Shown here: positions 7,520 to 16,001 of the stretch, in pieces
Numbering within the stretch: position 1 is the first letter of the stretch
Layout of the letters: every line of letters begins with the position of its first letter
The notes under the pieces: model-generated
Database searches by the model: none
Told to the model about the DNA's origin: nothing
Seen by the model: the letters and a program-made list of their open reading frames with translations, nothing else
Program-made: the position numbers and the translations under genes
Source of the DNA: an uncultured Porphyromonadaceae bacterium
Lineage (GTDB): Bacteria; Bacteroidota; Bacteroidia; Bacteroidales; Muribaculaceae
Direction of reading: 5' to 3'
Length of the DNA stretch: 25,529 nucleotides
Assembly: GCA_905202215.1 (NCBI GenBank)
Contig: CAJKRG010000048.1
Coordinates: forward strand, 1 to 25,529

Positions 7520-7551
7520 TTTGTATTTGTGATGGAAAGATGCTAATTTTG
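7520..7551 (+). promoter_or_regulatory. Promoter of mltG: -33 TTTG and -7 TAATTTTG
   Basis: TTTG at 7520-7523 and TAATTTTG at 7544-7551 are separated by 20 bp, the normal Bacteroides spacing. The -7 element ends four bases before the GTG start at 7556, predicting a leaderless message. A second TAATTTTG at 7516-7523 could serve a start site about 28 nt earlier. Confidence 0.6.
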
Positions 7552-7555
7552 TAAG

Positions 7556-8578
7556 GTGAAGAAGATTAAAATCATATTGATAAGTATAGGCGTGTTGCTC
7601 GTAATCGCGGGCGGCGCGCTGTTTCTGGCATGGCGTTATGCCACCTCTCCTTTCGGGGGAGACGGCCCTGTGAGAGTGAATATTCCGTCGGGTACGGATG
7701 CTGCCGGTGTTCGCGCTATCCTTGAAGAAGGACTCGGCGCATCGTATGGCGGCAAGGTAGCGACCTTGTGGGAGCGGCAGGGCGGCGATGCGGCCGCGGC
7801 TCACGGATCGTATGTGGTCGAGCCGGGCGCGGAGGCTATCCGAGTGTCGCGGGCTATCCTTGCGGGGCGTCAGACGCCGGTAAGACTGACTTATAACAAT
7901 ATCAGGACGTTCGGGCAGCTTGCCGCCCGCGTCGGCGATGTACTTGAGCTTGATTCGGCCTCTTTTGCAGCGGCATGCGATTCGTTGCTTCCCGCTGCGG
8001 GCTATAAGGCCGAGGATGAGTATGCGGCGGCATTTCTGCCTGATACTTATGAATTTTACTGGACGGCTCAGGCCAATGCCGTTGTGGAAAAGTTGCTTGC
8101 GAACAGCGAACGCTTTTGGAATGCCGAGCGCCGTCAAAAGGCCGAAGAACTTGGTCTGACTCCGGTGGAAGCCGCCACTCTTGCCTCCATAGTGGAGGAA
8201 GAGACCAACAAGGCCGACGAACGTCCGAAGGTGGCACGGCTTTACCTGAACCGTCTGGCGAAAGGCATGCAGCTTCAGGCCGATCCGACGGTGAAGTTCG
8301 CGGTCGGTGATTTTTCGTTGCGGCGTCTTACGGGCAAACATCTTGCCATAGAATCTCCATATAATACCTATAAGATCAAAGGCTTGCCTCCAGGACCGAT
8401 ACGAGTGGCCGAAGCGTCGACCATAGATGCGGTGCTGAATGCACCGGAACATAAGTATCTGTATATGTGTGCTAAGAGCGATTTCTCGGGGTATCACGAT
8501 TTTGCGGAGACTTATGACCGTCATAGAATCAATTCGGCCCGATACCATATGGCGCTGGACCGGAAAGGGATTCGTTAG
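7556..8578 (+). CDS. mltG: Endolytic murein transglycosylase MltG (YceG-like)
   Basis: Inner-membrane lytic transglycosylase that cuts nascent glycan strands and is thought to set glycan length. The 340-residue product has one N-terminal transmembrane helix (about residues 4-26) after a MKKIKI start, then a LysM-like region, LPDTYEFYW (161-169), and the catalytic segment ASIVEEET (210-217, catalytic Glu in 214-216). The C-terminal SPYNTYKIKGLPPGPI block (267-282) is typical of the family. The start is GTG at 7556; no other start lies before the membrane helix. This is the first gene of the long plus-strand run. It ends in a TAG that is also the first codon of a repeated intergenic element. 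Confidence 0.95.
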   Translation: MKKIKIILISIGVLLVIAGGALFLAWRYATSPFGGDGPVRVNIPSGTDAAGVRAILEEGLGASYGGKVATLWERQGGDAAAAHGSYVVEPGAEAIRVSRAILAGRQTPVRLTYNNIRTFGQLAARVGDVLELDSASFAAACDSLLPAAGYKAEDEYAAAFLPDTYEFYWTAQANAVVEKLLANSERFWNAERRQKAEELGLTPVEAATLASIVEEETNKADERPKVARLYLNRLAKGMQLQADPTVKFAVGDFSLRRLTGKHLAIESPYNTYKIKGLPPGPIRVAEASTIDAVLNAPEHKYLYMCAKSDFSGYHDFAETYDRHRINSARYHMALDRKGIR

Positions 8579-8640
8579 GCTGACGGGCGGTTGGGCCTTT
8601 TGGGCTGAAGCCCTGAGCACATACAAATGCTGGCGGGCTA
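8576..8640 (+). repeat. Structured intergenic element, copy A
   Basis: Begins at the TAG stop of mltG and reads TAGGCTGACGGGC, then a 9-nt insert, then TTTTGGGCTGAAGCCCTGAG and a TACAAAT block. The copy at 10068-10126 shares these blocks in the same order. It contains a GGGC-TGAA-GCCC hairpin (8602-8613) and further GGGCC/GGGCTT strands (8593-8597 and 8643-8648) that could compete for the same GCCC. The function is unknown; a regulatory leader or weak terminator is possible. Confidence 0.6.
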
Positions 8641-8660
8641 TTGGGCTTTAAATTTATTTT

Positions 8661-10070
8661 ATGATGAAACGGATTTTTACTGTGATGATTTCGGCGGCTT
8701 TTCTGCTGAGTGCCTATGGGGCGCCTGTGGATGAGGCGCGTCGTCTTTATAGAGAGGGCAACTATGCGGAGGCAGCCCAGGAGGCACGCAAGATCGTGAA
8801 GCGTAGCCCCCGCGACGGCAACGGAAATTTCTTTCTCGGGGCGTCGCTGTACAGGCTCGGTCAGTTTGACGAGGCTATCGCTCCGCTGAAACAGGCAGAG
8901 AGCCGGAGCGTGGCGGAGGCGGCGCAACTACTGGCCGAGTATGCCATAGACCGTTATATGGTCGAAGATGCTGAAGAGCATCTGGACAAGTGGGAATCTA
9001 TACTGACGAAGGCCAAGAAAGATACGCCTGCCGAGCATGCGGCTCTCAGCTCGCGCCTGGTGATGCTCCGCAATATGCTCGGGCGAGTGGAAAAGATAGA
9101 GATAGTGGATTCCCTGGCCGTTGACTCGGCCCGGTTTTTCGAGGCTTTCCGCCTGTCGCCCCAGGCCGGCCGCATACTTCCGGGCGAGGCTCTCAGCAGC
9201 ATAGGCGCTACGGCGGGAGCGGAGTTATCGACGGGTTACATGCCCGAGAACAACAGCGAAATACTCTGGTCGGCATCGGACGACTCGGGGCTTTTCAGGC
9301 TTTACGGGGCCGGTATACTCGACGACGGCACTCTTGACCATCCCGCTCCGCTTGCCGGCGATCTCGGAGAGGGCGGAAGCGCGATGTATCCGTTCCTTAT
9401 GTCGGACGGCATGACGCTGTATTTCGCCAATGACGGTGAAAATTCGCTCGGAGGTCTTGATATCTTCATGACACGCCGCACAGATGACGGTTATTTCATG
9501 CCTCAGAACATGGGCATGCCTTACAATACCCCCGACAATGATTTCATGCTCGCCATCGACGAGACATCGGGTCTCGGGTGGTGGGCGACAGACCGCAACC
9601 ATATACCTGGCAAGGTGACCGTGTATGTGTTCATGCCGTCGCAGATGCGTGTGAACGCCGATCCTTCTGATCCGAATCTTGTGGCTATGGCGCGTCTGAG
9701 CGACATATCGCTGATGCAGAATCCTGATACGGATTATGAGGCGTTGCTTGAGCAAAAACTGCCTGCGGCAACGGCGGAGTCCTCGCATGGCAGCGCATCG
9801 CCTCGGTTCGCCCTGGATATGGGTAACGGGAAAGTATATACTTCGCTGTCGGATTTCCGTAAAGAGGCAGCGAGGAGCGCCATGCTTGAGTATCTCGGAG
9901 CTGAGGTGCTTCTGCGGAAGCATATCGCGGCAGAGGAAGCCCTGCGCGAGAAATACCGCAAGGGTGACACGAGTGTGGCCGATGCGATACTCGACAGTGA
10001 GCGGAAAACGGCCGAGATGCGGAAGCGTGTCGCGGCTCTGAGGAATTCGGCTGTCAGGCTTGAACTTTAG
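8661..10070 (+). CDS. Exported TPR and PD40 (beta-propeller-like) repeat protein
   Basis: A 469-residue protein with a signal peptide (about residues 1-20, cleavage near SAYG-AP), followed by at least two TPR-like helix pairs (about 24-100). Then come WD40/PD40-type strands: ILWSASDDSG, then YPFLMSDGMTLYFANDGE and LGGLDIFMTRR, then the LGWWATDRN blade (about 200-330). The tail is a charged, probably coiled-coil helix (about 400-469). This resembles the N-terminal part of the TPR-PD40-OmpA proteins of Bacteroidetes (PorE-like), but there is no OmpA peptidoglycan-binding domain. It probably acts in the periplasm as an envelope scaffold; its exact role is unknown. A start at either of two adjacent ATGs (8661 or 8664) is possible. 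A TAAATTTA box lies four bases before the ATG. Confidence 0.82.
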   Translation: MMKRIFTVMISAAFLLSAYGAPVDEARRLYREGNYAEAAQEARKIVKRSPRDGNGNFFLGASLYRLGQFDEAIAPLKQAESRSVAEAAQLLAEYAIDRYMVEDAEEHLDKWESILTKAKKDTPAEHAALSSRLVMLRNMLGRVEKIEIVDSLAVDSARFFEAFRLSPQAGRILPGEALSSIGATAGAELSTGYMPENNSEILWSASDDSGLFRLYGAGILDDGTLDHPAPLAGDLGEGGSAMYPFLMSDGMTLYFANDGENSLGGLDIFMTRRTDDGYFMPQNMGMPYNTPDNDFMLAIDETSGLGWWATDRNHIPGKVTVYVFMPSQMRVNADPSDPNLVAMARLSDISLMQNPDTDYEALLEQKLPAATAESSHGSASPRFALDMGNGKVYTSLSDFRKEAARSAMLEYLGAEVLLRKHIAAEEALREKYRKGDTSVADAILDSERKTAEMRKRVAALRNSAVRLEL

Positions 10071-10126
10071 GCTGACAGGCTTTTTGGGGCTGAAAACCTG
10101 AGCGCTTACAAATTTTGCCGGTTTTG
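10068..10126 (+). repeat. Structured intergenic element, copy B
   Basis: Begins at the TAG stop of the TPR gene: TAGGCTGACAGGC, TTTTTGGGGCTGAA, CCTGAGC, TACAAAT. It matches copy A at 8576-8640 apart from a 9-nt gap and scattered changes. The CTGACAG in it (10072-10078) can pair with CTGTCAG at 10051-10057 inside the gene end, followed by TTTTT at 10081-10085, so this copy could also act as a weak terminator. Confidence 0.6.
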
Positions 10127-10147
10127 ATTTTTTTAATTTTTTCTGAT

Positions 10148-11131
10148 ATGCATTTGACTATTATTCTGATTATTGTTCTGGCGGTAGTATTTCTGATAGT
10201 GTTCTTCTACTACTGCCCGTTTTTCCTGTGGATTTCGGCGCGGGTCAGCGGCGTGCGAATCTCGCTTCTGCAGCTGGTGCTGATGCGTATACGCCAGGTG
10301 CCGGCGAGCGTGATAGTGCGCGCTCTTATCGAGGCCCACAAAGCCGGGCTCAAGGACGTGAACCGCGACGATCTCGAAGCCCACTATCTTGCAGGCGGTA
10401 ACGTTGAGCGCGTGGTGCATGCCCTTGTGTCGGCGTCGAAAGCCAATATCGACCTGGGCTTCAAGATGGCCACGGCGATAGACCTCGCGGGCCGCGATGT
10501 GTTCCAGGCCGTGCAGATGAGCGTGAATCCGAAGGTGATAGACACACCACCCGTGACGGCGGTTGCCAAAGACGGTATCCAGCTTATCGCGAAGGCTCGT
10601 GTGACAGTCCGCGCCAATATCCGTCAGCTTGTCGGCGGTGCGGGCGAAGACACGGTACTGGCTCGTGTCGGCGAGGGTATAGTATCGTCTATCGGTTCGT
10701 CGGAAAGCCACAAACAGGTGCTCGAGAATCCCGACTCGATCTCGAAGCTGGTGCTTCGCAAGGGTCTTGACTCGGGTACGGCATTCGAAATACTGTCGAT
10801 CGACATCGCCGACATCGATATAGGCCGCAACATCGGCGCCGCGCTCCAGATCGACCAGGCGCAGGCCGACAAGAACATAGCCCAGGCCAAGGCTGAAGAA
10901 CGCCGCGCCATGGCCATAGCCCGCGAGCAGGAGATGAAGGCTCTCGCACAGGAAGCCCGCGCCAAGGTGATCGAAGCCGAGTGCGAGCTGCCGAAAGCGA
11001 TGGCCCAGGCCTTCCTCAACGGCAATCTGGGAATAATGGATTACTATAAGATGAAGAATATCGAGGCCGACACCTCCATGCGCGAAAGCCTCGGCCAGAC
11101 ACAGGGCAATATACCTGAAATAAAAGAATGA
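10148..11131 (+). CDS. floA: Flotillin-like protein FloA
   Basis: A bacterial flotillin of the FloA/YqfA type. It sits in functional membrane microdomains and is proposed to organise membrane proteins and fluidity. The 327-residue product begins with a long hydrophobic segment (about residues 3-29). The SPFH-like domain includes RIRQVPASVIVRALIEAH and PPVTAVAKDGIQLIAKAR. An Ala/Glu-rich coiled coil follows (about 235-295, AQADKNIAQAKAEERRAMA). The length matches FloA of Bacillus (about 331). The ATG at 10148 is chosen because it opens the conserved N-terminus; the upstream TTG at 10115 lies in the repeat element. The stop overlaps the cstA start as ATGA. Confidence 0.96.
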   Translation: MHLTIILIIVLAVVFLIVFFYYCPFFLWISARVSGVRISLLQLVLMRIRQVPASVIVRALIEAHKAGLKDVNRDDLEAHYLAGGNVERVVHALVSASKANIDLGFKMATAIDLAGRDVFQAVQMSVNPKVIDTPPVTAVAKDGIQLIAKARVTVRANIRQLVGGAGEDTVLARVGEGIVSSIGSSESHKQVLENPDSISKLVLRKGLDSGTAFEILSIDIADIDIGRNIGAALQIDQAQADKNIAQAKAEERRAMAIAREQEMKALAQEARAKVIEAECELPKAMAQAFLNGNLGIMDYYKMKNIEADTSMRESLGQTQGNIPEIKE

Positions 11132-12567
11132 CTTCGTTTCTGATCTCTCTTCTGGTGCTCGCAGGGGGCTACTTCGTGTACGGCGCCATCGCAGAAAAGG
11201 TGTTCGGTACCGACCCTGCGCGCCCTACGCCGGCCATGTCGCAGGCCGACGGCGTAGACTTCACGCCCCTGCCGACGTGGAAGGTGTTTCTCATACAATT
11301 TCTCAACATCGCCGGTCTCGGCCCTATCTTCGGCGCCATCATGGGTGTCATGTTCGGGCCGGCGGCGTTCATATGGATAGTGGCGGGAACGATTTTCGGC
11401 GGAGCCGTGCACGATTTCATATCTGCCATGATGTCGATACGCGCCGGGGGCATGTCGCTTCCTGAGCTTGTCGGGCGCGAACTCGGACCGGTCGCCCGTC
11501 AGATAATGCGTGCGGTGTCGGTGCTTCTTCTTGTGCTTGTCGGTGCTGTGTTCGTGCTTACGCCGGCCGGTCTTCTCGACAACATGACTCCGGAGTGGGC
11601 CAACCGTTGGTTCTGGATCGCGGTGATATTCATATATTATATTACGGCGACCCTTCTGCCTATCGACAAGCTGATAGGTCGGTTCTATCCGATATTCGGC
11701 TTCGCGCTGCTGTTTATGGCCGGAGGGCTGCTGGGGGTGCTGCTTTTCGGGGGCCATGATATTCCGGCCGGATTCGCCGACGGACTCCAGACGCGCTTTG
11801 CCGACGGGGCGACGCATCCTGTGTTCCCAATGATGTTCGTGAGCATAGCCTGCGGAGCGATATCGGGTTTCCATGCCACCCAGTCGCCAATGATGGCACG
11901 GTGCATCAAGAACGAACGCCTGGCGCGCCCCGTGTTCTACGGAGCCATGGTTGCGGAGGGCATCGTGGCCCTGATCTGGGCTGCCGCCGCGATCGCTTTC
12001 ACGGGCGGCTACGGTGAACTTGGCGCATATCTGGGCTCGCACAGCACCGGCGATCTGGTACACGACATTTCGGTAGGGTGGCTCGGCACTTTCGGCGGCA
12101 TTCTGGCTATTCTCGGTGTTGTCGCCGCGCCGATCACCACCGGCGACACGGCCCTTCGCTCAGCGCGCCTGATCGTGGCCGATTTTCTCGGAGTAGACCA
12201 GAAGCCGATCGTGAAGCGCATACTTGTGTCGCTACCACTGTTTATAGCGGCATTCGGGCTGATGCTCATCGACTTCAACGTGCTTTGGCGCTATTTCGCG
12301 TGGACCAACCAGACTCTTGCGGCTATAACGCTGTGGGCGTGCGCCGTCTATCTGGCGCGGCACGGCAAGGCGTATGTAATATGTCTGATACCGGCGATAT
12401 TCATGACAATCGTGGTGGTAAGCTACATACTTTTCGCGCCGACACCCGAGGGGTTCGGCCTCCCGCTGCCTCTGGCGCTGTGCATAGCAGCCGCAATAGC
12501 TGCAGGCGGGTGCATGCTTTTCGTCCGCTATCTCCGCGGACTCCAGCGGTCATTCGCAAGCGATTGA
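11128..12567 (+). CDS. cstA: CstA-family transporter, short form
   Basis: Polytopic inner-membrane protein of the carbon-starvation family. Characterised members import pyruvate, and peptide uptake has been proposed. The 479-residue product has about twelve hydrophobic segments and the family blocks FLNIAGLGPIFGAIMG (58-73), AVHDFISAMMSIRAGG (93-108), GFHATQSPMMARC and GDTALRSARL. It is much shorter than E. coli CstA (about 700 residues), as in many Bacteroidetes, so the substrate should not be assumed. It overlaps floA by four bases, so the transporter is coupled to a microdomain protein. It is followed after 19 nt by the PHP phosphatase. Confidence 0.92.
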   Translation: MTSFLISLLVLAGGYFVYGAIAEKVFGTDPARPTPAMSQADGVDFTPLPTWKVFLIQFLNIAGLGPIFGAIMGVMFGPAAFIWIVAGTIFGGAVHDFISAMMSIRAGGMSLPELVGRELGPVARQIMRAVSVLLLVLVGAVFVLTPAGLLDNMTPEWANRWFWIAVIFIYYITATLLPIDKLIGRFYPIFGFALLFMAGGLLGVLLFGGHDIPAGFADGLQTRFADGATHPVFPMMFVSIACGAISGFHATQSPMMARCIKNERLARPVFYGAMVAEGIVALIWAAAAIAFTGGYGELGAYLGSHSTGDLVHDISVGWLGTFGGILAILGVVAAPITTGDTALRSARLIVADFLGVDQKPIVKRILVSLPLFIAAFGLMLIDFNVLWRYFAWTNQTLAAITLWACAVYLARHGKAYVICLIPAIFMTIVVVSYILFAPTPEGFGLPLPLALCIAAAIAAGGCMLFVRYLRGLQRSFASD

Positions 12568-12586
12568 TATTTACCAACATTGTGAT

Positions 12587-13408
12587 ATGCTTGATTTTCA
12601 AGAACTATTAAAAAACGATACACTATATACATTCCACAGCCATACCCAATACTGCGACGGGCACGCTCCGATGCGCACGATGGCTGAGGCGGCAGTAGCC
12701 GCCGGATTCACACACTACGGATTCACCCCTCACTCGCCGATACCTTTCGAATCGCCCTGCAACATGAGTTTCGAGGCAGTGGACGAATACCTGGCCGAAT
12801 ACCGCGCCATAGCATCGGATCCGGCGCTGGCATCATGCCGGTTTTACGCCGGCATGGAGGTAGATTATCTGGGAAAGGACTGGGGGCCATCGAATGAATA
12901 TTTCGACGGCCTTCCGCTTGATTTCGTCATCGGATCGGTGCATTTCATACCGACGCCCGAAGGCGAGATGGTGGATATCGACGGTCATTTCGACAATTTC
13001 CGGCGGAGGATGGCAAAATATTTCAGAAATGACATAGAATATGTTGTCGATGCCTTCTACCGCCAGTCGGAGGCAATGATAGCCGCGGGAGGTTTCGATA
13101 TCCTCGGTCATTTCGACAAGGTAGGGCAGAATGCGTCGTACTATAAGCCGGGCATTGAGCAAAGTTCGTTCTATCAGGCCTATATAGACCGCATGGTGGA
13201 AATAATCACATCCCGGAAGCTGACGATAGAGCTTAATACGAAGGCGCGAGTGGAGCACGGACGCTTTTTTCCGTCGGAAAATACCCTGGCGCGGCTGCTT
13301 GATGCCGGCGTCCGGGTGCTTGTCAACAGCGACGCCCACCGGCCCGAGTGCATAAACGCCTCGCGAGCCGAGGGTCTTGCCCTTATTGAAAAGCTGACAC
13401 GGCGATGA
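12587..13408 (+). CDS. PHP-domain phosphatase (histidinol-phosphatase type)
   Basis: A 273-residue metal-dependent phosphoesterase of the PHP fold. The trinuclear metal site is complete: FHSHTQYCDGH (His17, His19), PHSP (His49), GMEVDY (Glu91), GSVHF (His119), LGHFD (His175) and NSDAH (Asp249, His251). The arrangement matches HisK-type histidinol-phosphatases, which give histidinol in histidine synthesis. There are no other his genes nearby and many Bacteroidales have a HisB phosphatase, so another phosphorylated substrate is possible. The stop overlaps the next start as ATGA. Confidence 0.87.
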   Translation: MLDFQELLKNDTLYTFHSHTQYCDGHAPMRTMAEAAVAAGFTHYGFTPHSPIPFESPCNMSFEAVDEYLAEYRAIASDPALASCRFYAGMEVDYLGKDWGPSNEYFDGLPLDFVIGSVHFIPTPEGEMVDIDGHFDNFRRRMAKYFRNDIEYVVDAFYRQSEAMIAAGGFDILGHFDKVGQNASYYKPGIEQSSFYQAYIDRMVEIITSRKLTIELNTKARVEHGRFFPSENTLARLLDAGVRVLVNSDAHRPECINASRAEGLALIEKLTRR

Positions 13409-15258
13409 GCGACATACGCACACTCGAACTGCTTGCTCCGGCGCGGGATGCCGCGACAGGCCGCATAGCCGTTCTTGCCGGAGCCGACGCCGTGTATATA
13501 GGCGCACCAGCCTTCGGCGCCCGAGCCGCCGCGACAAACAGCATTGACGACATCGCCGCACTGGCCTCTTTCGCCCATGCCTATCGTGCGAAAGTATATG
13601 TGACGATGAACACTATCCTCTATGAGGACGAGCTTGAACGGGCCCGCGAGATGGTGTGGGCGCTTTACCGTGCCGGTGTCGACGCCCTGATAGTGCAGGA
13701 TATGGCCTATCTTGAGATGAAGCTGCCTCCGATAGCCCTGCACGCCAGCACCCAGTGTGATGTGCGGACACCGGCCAAGGCCGCGTGGCTTGCCCGTGCG
13801 GGATTCTCGCAGATAGTGCTGCCGCGCGAGTTCACCCTGTCGGAAATCAAGGCAGCACGCGAGGCTGCGGGCGTGCCGGTGGAGGTGTTCGTACACGGCG
13901 CTCTGTGCGTGAGCTACAGCGGCGACTGTCAGGCCGGCTTCGCGGCCATGAAGCGTAGCGCCAACCGCGGTGAGTGCCCGCAGATGTGCCGTCTGCCATA
14001 TGAAATCACAGACGTGCGGGGCCGCGTCGTGGCTCCGGCGAAGCACTATCTCTCGCTCCGCGACCTAAATCAGAGCCGGAATCTGGAGGCTCTGGTCGAG
14101 GCCGGTGCCTCGTCATTCAAGATAGAGGGCCGTCTCAAGGACGCCCGCTATGTCGCCAATGTGACGGCGGCGTATTCGCGGCGTCTCGACGAGATCGCGG
14201 CCGCATCGGGAGGGACACTGACTCGCAGCTCGGCCGGACGGAGTGTCTGCGCGTTCACTCCGGCGCTCGACCGCACGTTCAACCGCGGATATACGTCGTA
14301 TTTCCTGCGACGGCCGGAGCGGATGGCCTCGATAGACACGCCGAAATGGGCGGGGCTGCCTGTGGCTACGGTGACGGGCGTCAGCAACAAATATATCACC
14401 GTCAGGGCCGAAGCCGCGCTCAGCAACGGCGACGGCCTCGGCTTTTTCGACCGGTCGGGACGCTACGCGGGTTTCAGGCTGAACCGTGCGGAGGGCGACA
14501 GGCTCTATCCGGCGACAATGCCCGAAGGGCTGGTGGCGGGAATGACCATATACAGGAATTCAGACAAGGCTTTTTTCGATATTCTGGACGCGCCGGACGC
14601 CGGATGCCGTCGCACCATACGCGTCGATTTCGCGCTGCGCGCCACAGGTCCCGGCAGCTTCGCTATCTCGGCGAGCGACGAGCGCGGGTGCCGGGTGACA
14701 CTCGCTGTGGACTGCGAACTTCAGGAGGCGCGGAGCGTACAGGAGGACAGACGCCGCGATGTGCTCTGTAAGCTCGGAGGCACGATCTATGAGGCCGGTA
14801 CGGTAGAGGATTCGCTCGGTGCGGTGTTCGTGCCCGTGTCGGTGCTTGCCGAAGCACGGCGCAGAGTGATTGCCCTGCTCGACAACAATGCGGCCGACAC
14901 CTATCACTACGACCGGCGCCGCGGGATGACTCCGGAAGAGGATGCCTTCGCGGGCGAAAAACCGCTCGACTATCACTGGAACGTAGCCAATTCGCTTGCC
15001 GAGCGCTTCTACCGCAGTCACGGAGCCGAGATAGCCTCGCATGCCATAGAGGTCGAGAAACCTGCGGGCGACGAGGTAACGGTGATGAACACACGCTACT
15101 GCATACGCCGCGAACTGGGTGCCTGCCTGCGCCGCAGGGACGAGGCGTCGAAACTGCCGGATCCGTGCTTCCTGCGGAATGAATCGGGGCTTTACCGTCT
15201 GGACTTCGACTGCGGGAACTGCGGAATGAAAGTCGTAAAAATCAATCGGCCCAAATGA
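13405..15258 (+). CDS. U32 peptidase-family RNA hydroxylation protein (RlhA/TrhP-like)
   Basis: A 617-residue member of the U32 family. Despite the name, studied members (RlhA, TrhP) act in prephenate-dependent hydroxylation of 23S rRNA or of tRNA uridine-34. It starts LELLAPARD and has the core VFVHGALCVSYSGDC. The four conserved cysteines thought to hold an iron-sulfur cluster are Cys168, Cys175, Cys191 and Cys195. The RSANRGECPQMC motif precedes a long C-terminal extension (from about residue 330) that includes the U32 C-terminal region and ends CGNCGMKVVKI. Co-residence with aroB, which feeds the chorismate/prephenate route, is suggestive. It overlaps both neighbours by ATGA. The exact RNA target is not determinable. 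Confidence 0.9.
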   Translation: MSDIRTLELLAPARDAATGRIAVLAGADAVYIGAPAFGARAAATNSIDDIAALASFAHAYRAKVYVTMNTILYEDELERAREMVWALYRAGVDALIVQDMAYLEMKLPPIALHASTQCDVRTPAKAAWLARAGFSQIVLPREFTLSEIKAAREAAGVPVEVFVHGALCVSYSGDCQAGFAAMKRSANRGECPQMCRLPYEITDVRGRVVAPAKHYLSLRDLNQSRNLEALVEAGASSFKIEGRLKDARYVANVTAAYSRRLDEIAAASGGTLTRSSAGRSVCAFTPALDRTFNRGYTSYFLRRPERMASIDTPKWAGLPVATVTGVSNKYITVRAEAALSNGDGLGFFDRSGRYAGFRLNRAEGDRLYPATMPEGLVAGMTIYRNSDKAFFDILDAPDAGCRRTIRVDFALRATGPGSFAISASDERGCRVTLAVDCELQEARSVQEDRRRDVLCKLGGTIYEAGTVEDSLGAVFVPVSVLAEARRRVIALLDNNAADTYHYDRRRGMTPEEDAFAGEKPLDYHWNVANSLAERFYRSHGAEIASHAIEVEKPAGDEVTVMNTRYCIRRELGACLRRRDEASKLPDPCFLRNESGLYRLDFDCGNCGMKVVKINRPK

Positions 15259-16001
15259 AGAGACTACTCTATATAATCGCAGTGGCGCTGTCGTTAGGCG
15301 CCTGTCGCGGAGGTGGCGGAGAGGTATCGCCGCTGCTTTCGATAATATTGTCGGACACGGTGCGCAATCCCTATGACGCGCACCTTGACAGCGCGCCCGA
15401 CGACGGCTGCGTGGCTCTGCGGTCGAACGTGCATGTGCCGCTGTCGCGTCTTTTCAATGACAGCAACCATGTGCACCTCGTCGAGGCGCGTGCGGGCGGA
15501 ATCGAGCCTATCGCCACATCGGAGATGGCATGGACGGAGGGGCGCGGTCTCGTTGAGATAAAATCCAATCCATATTATTACCTGGACGAGCTGAGCCATT
15601 CGTATCCGTATCTGAAACCTCATGCGGCCGATCTTCTTGCCGAGATATGCCGTAGATTCCAGGACACGCTGCGGGTGCGCGGCGGAGGCGCCTACCGTCC
15701 GAAGGTGACAAGTCTGCTTCGGACGCCGCTATCGGTCGGGAAACTGCGCCGGGTGAACCGTAACGCCACCGGAGAAAGCGCCCACCAGTATGCCACGACC
15801 TTCGACATAAGCTACAGCAAATTCATATGTGATGATGCGTCGGCGCCTCACCGCACATTCGAAGACCTTAAGAATCTTCTCGCCGAGATTATCGCCGATA
15901 TGCGCGATGAGGGCAGATGCTACGTGAAGCACGAACGGCATCAGGCATGTTTCCATATAACGGCCACAGCGCCGTCCGACAGTCTGTACAATTATGATTA
16001 A
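15255..16001 (+). CDS. DUF5715-like lipoprotein, M15 peptidase-related
   Basis: A 248-residue lipoprotein. The signal is MKRLLYIIAVALSLGAC with a lipobox LGAC (Cys17). The C-terminal half resembles DUF5715 and the M15/D-Ala-D-Ala carboxypeptidase fold: SLLRTPLSVGKLRR, then NRNATGESAHQYATTFDIS with probable zinc ligands His177 and Asp184, and CFHIT with His234. Glu227 is a candidate catalytic base. It may trim peptidoglycan stem peptides from the periplasmic face of a membrane, but activity is not shown for the family. It starts inside the stop of the U32 gene (ATGA) and its end overlaps the AsmA-like gene by 8 bp. Confidence 0.85.
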   Translation: MKRLLYIIAVALSLGACRGGGGEVSPLLSIILSDTVRNPYDAHLDSAPDDGCVALRSNVHVPLSRLFNDSNHVHLVEARAGGIEPIATSEMAWTEGRGLVEIKSNPYYYLDELSHSYPYLKPHAADLLAEICRRFQDTLRVRGGGAYRPKVTSLLRTPLSVGKLRRVNRNATGESAHQYATTFDISYSKFICDDASAPHRTFEDLKNLLAEIIADMRDEGRCYVKHERHQACFHITATAPSDSLYNYD

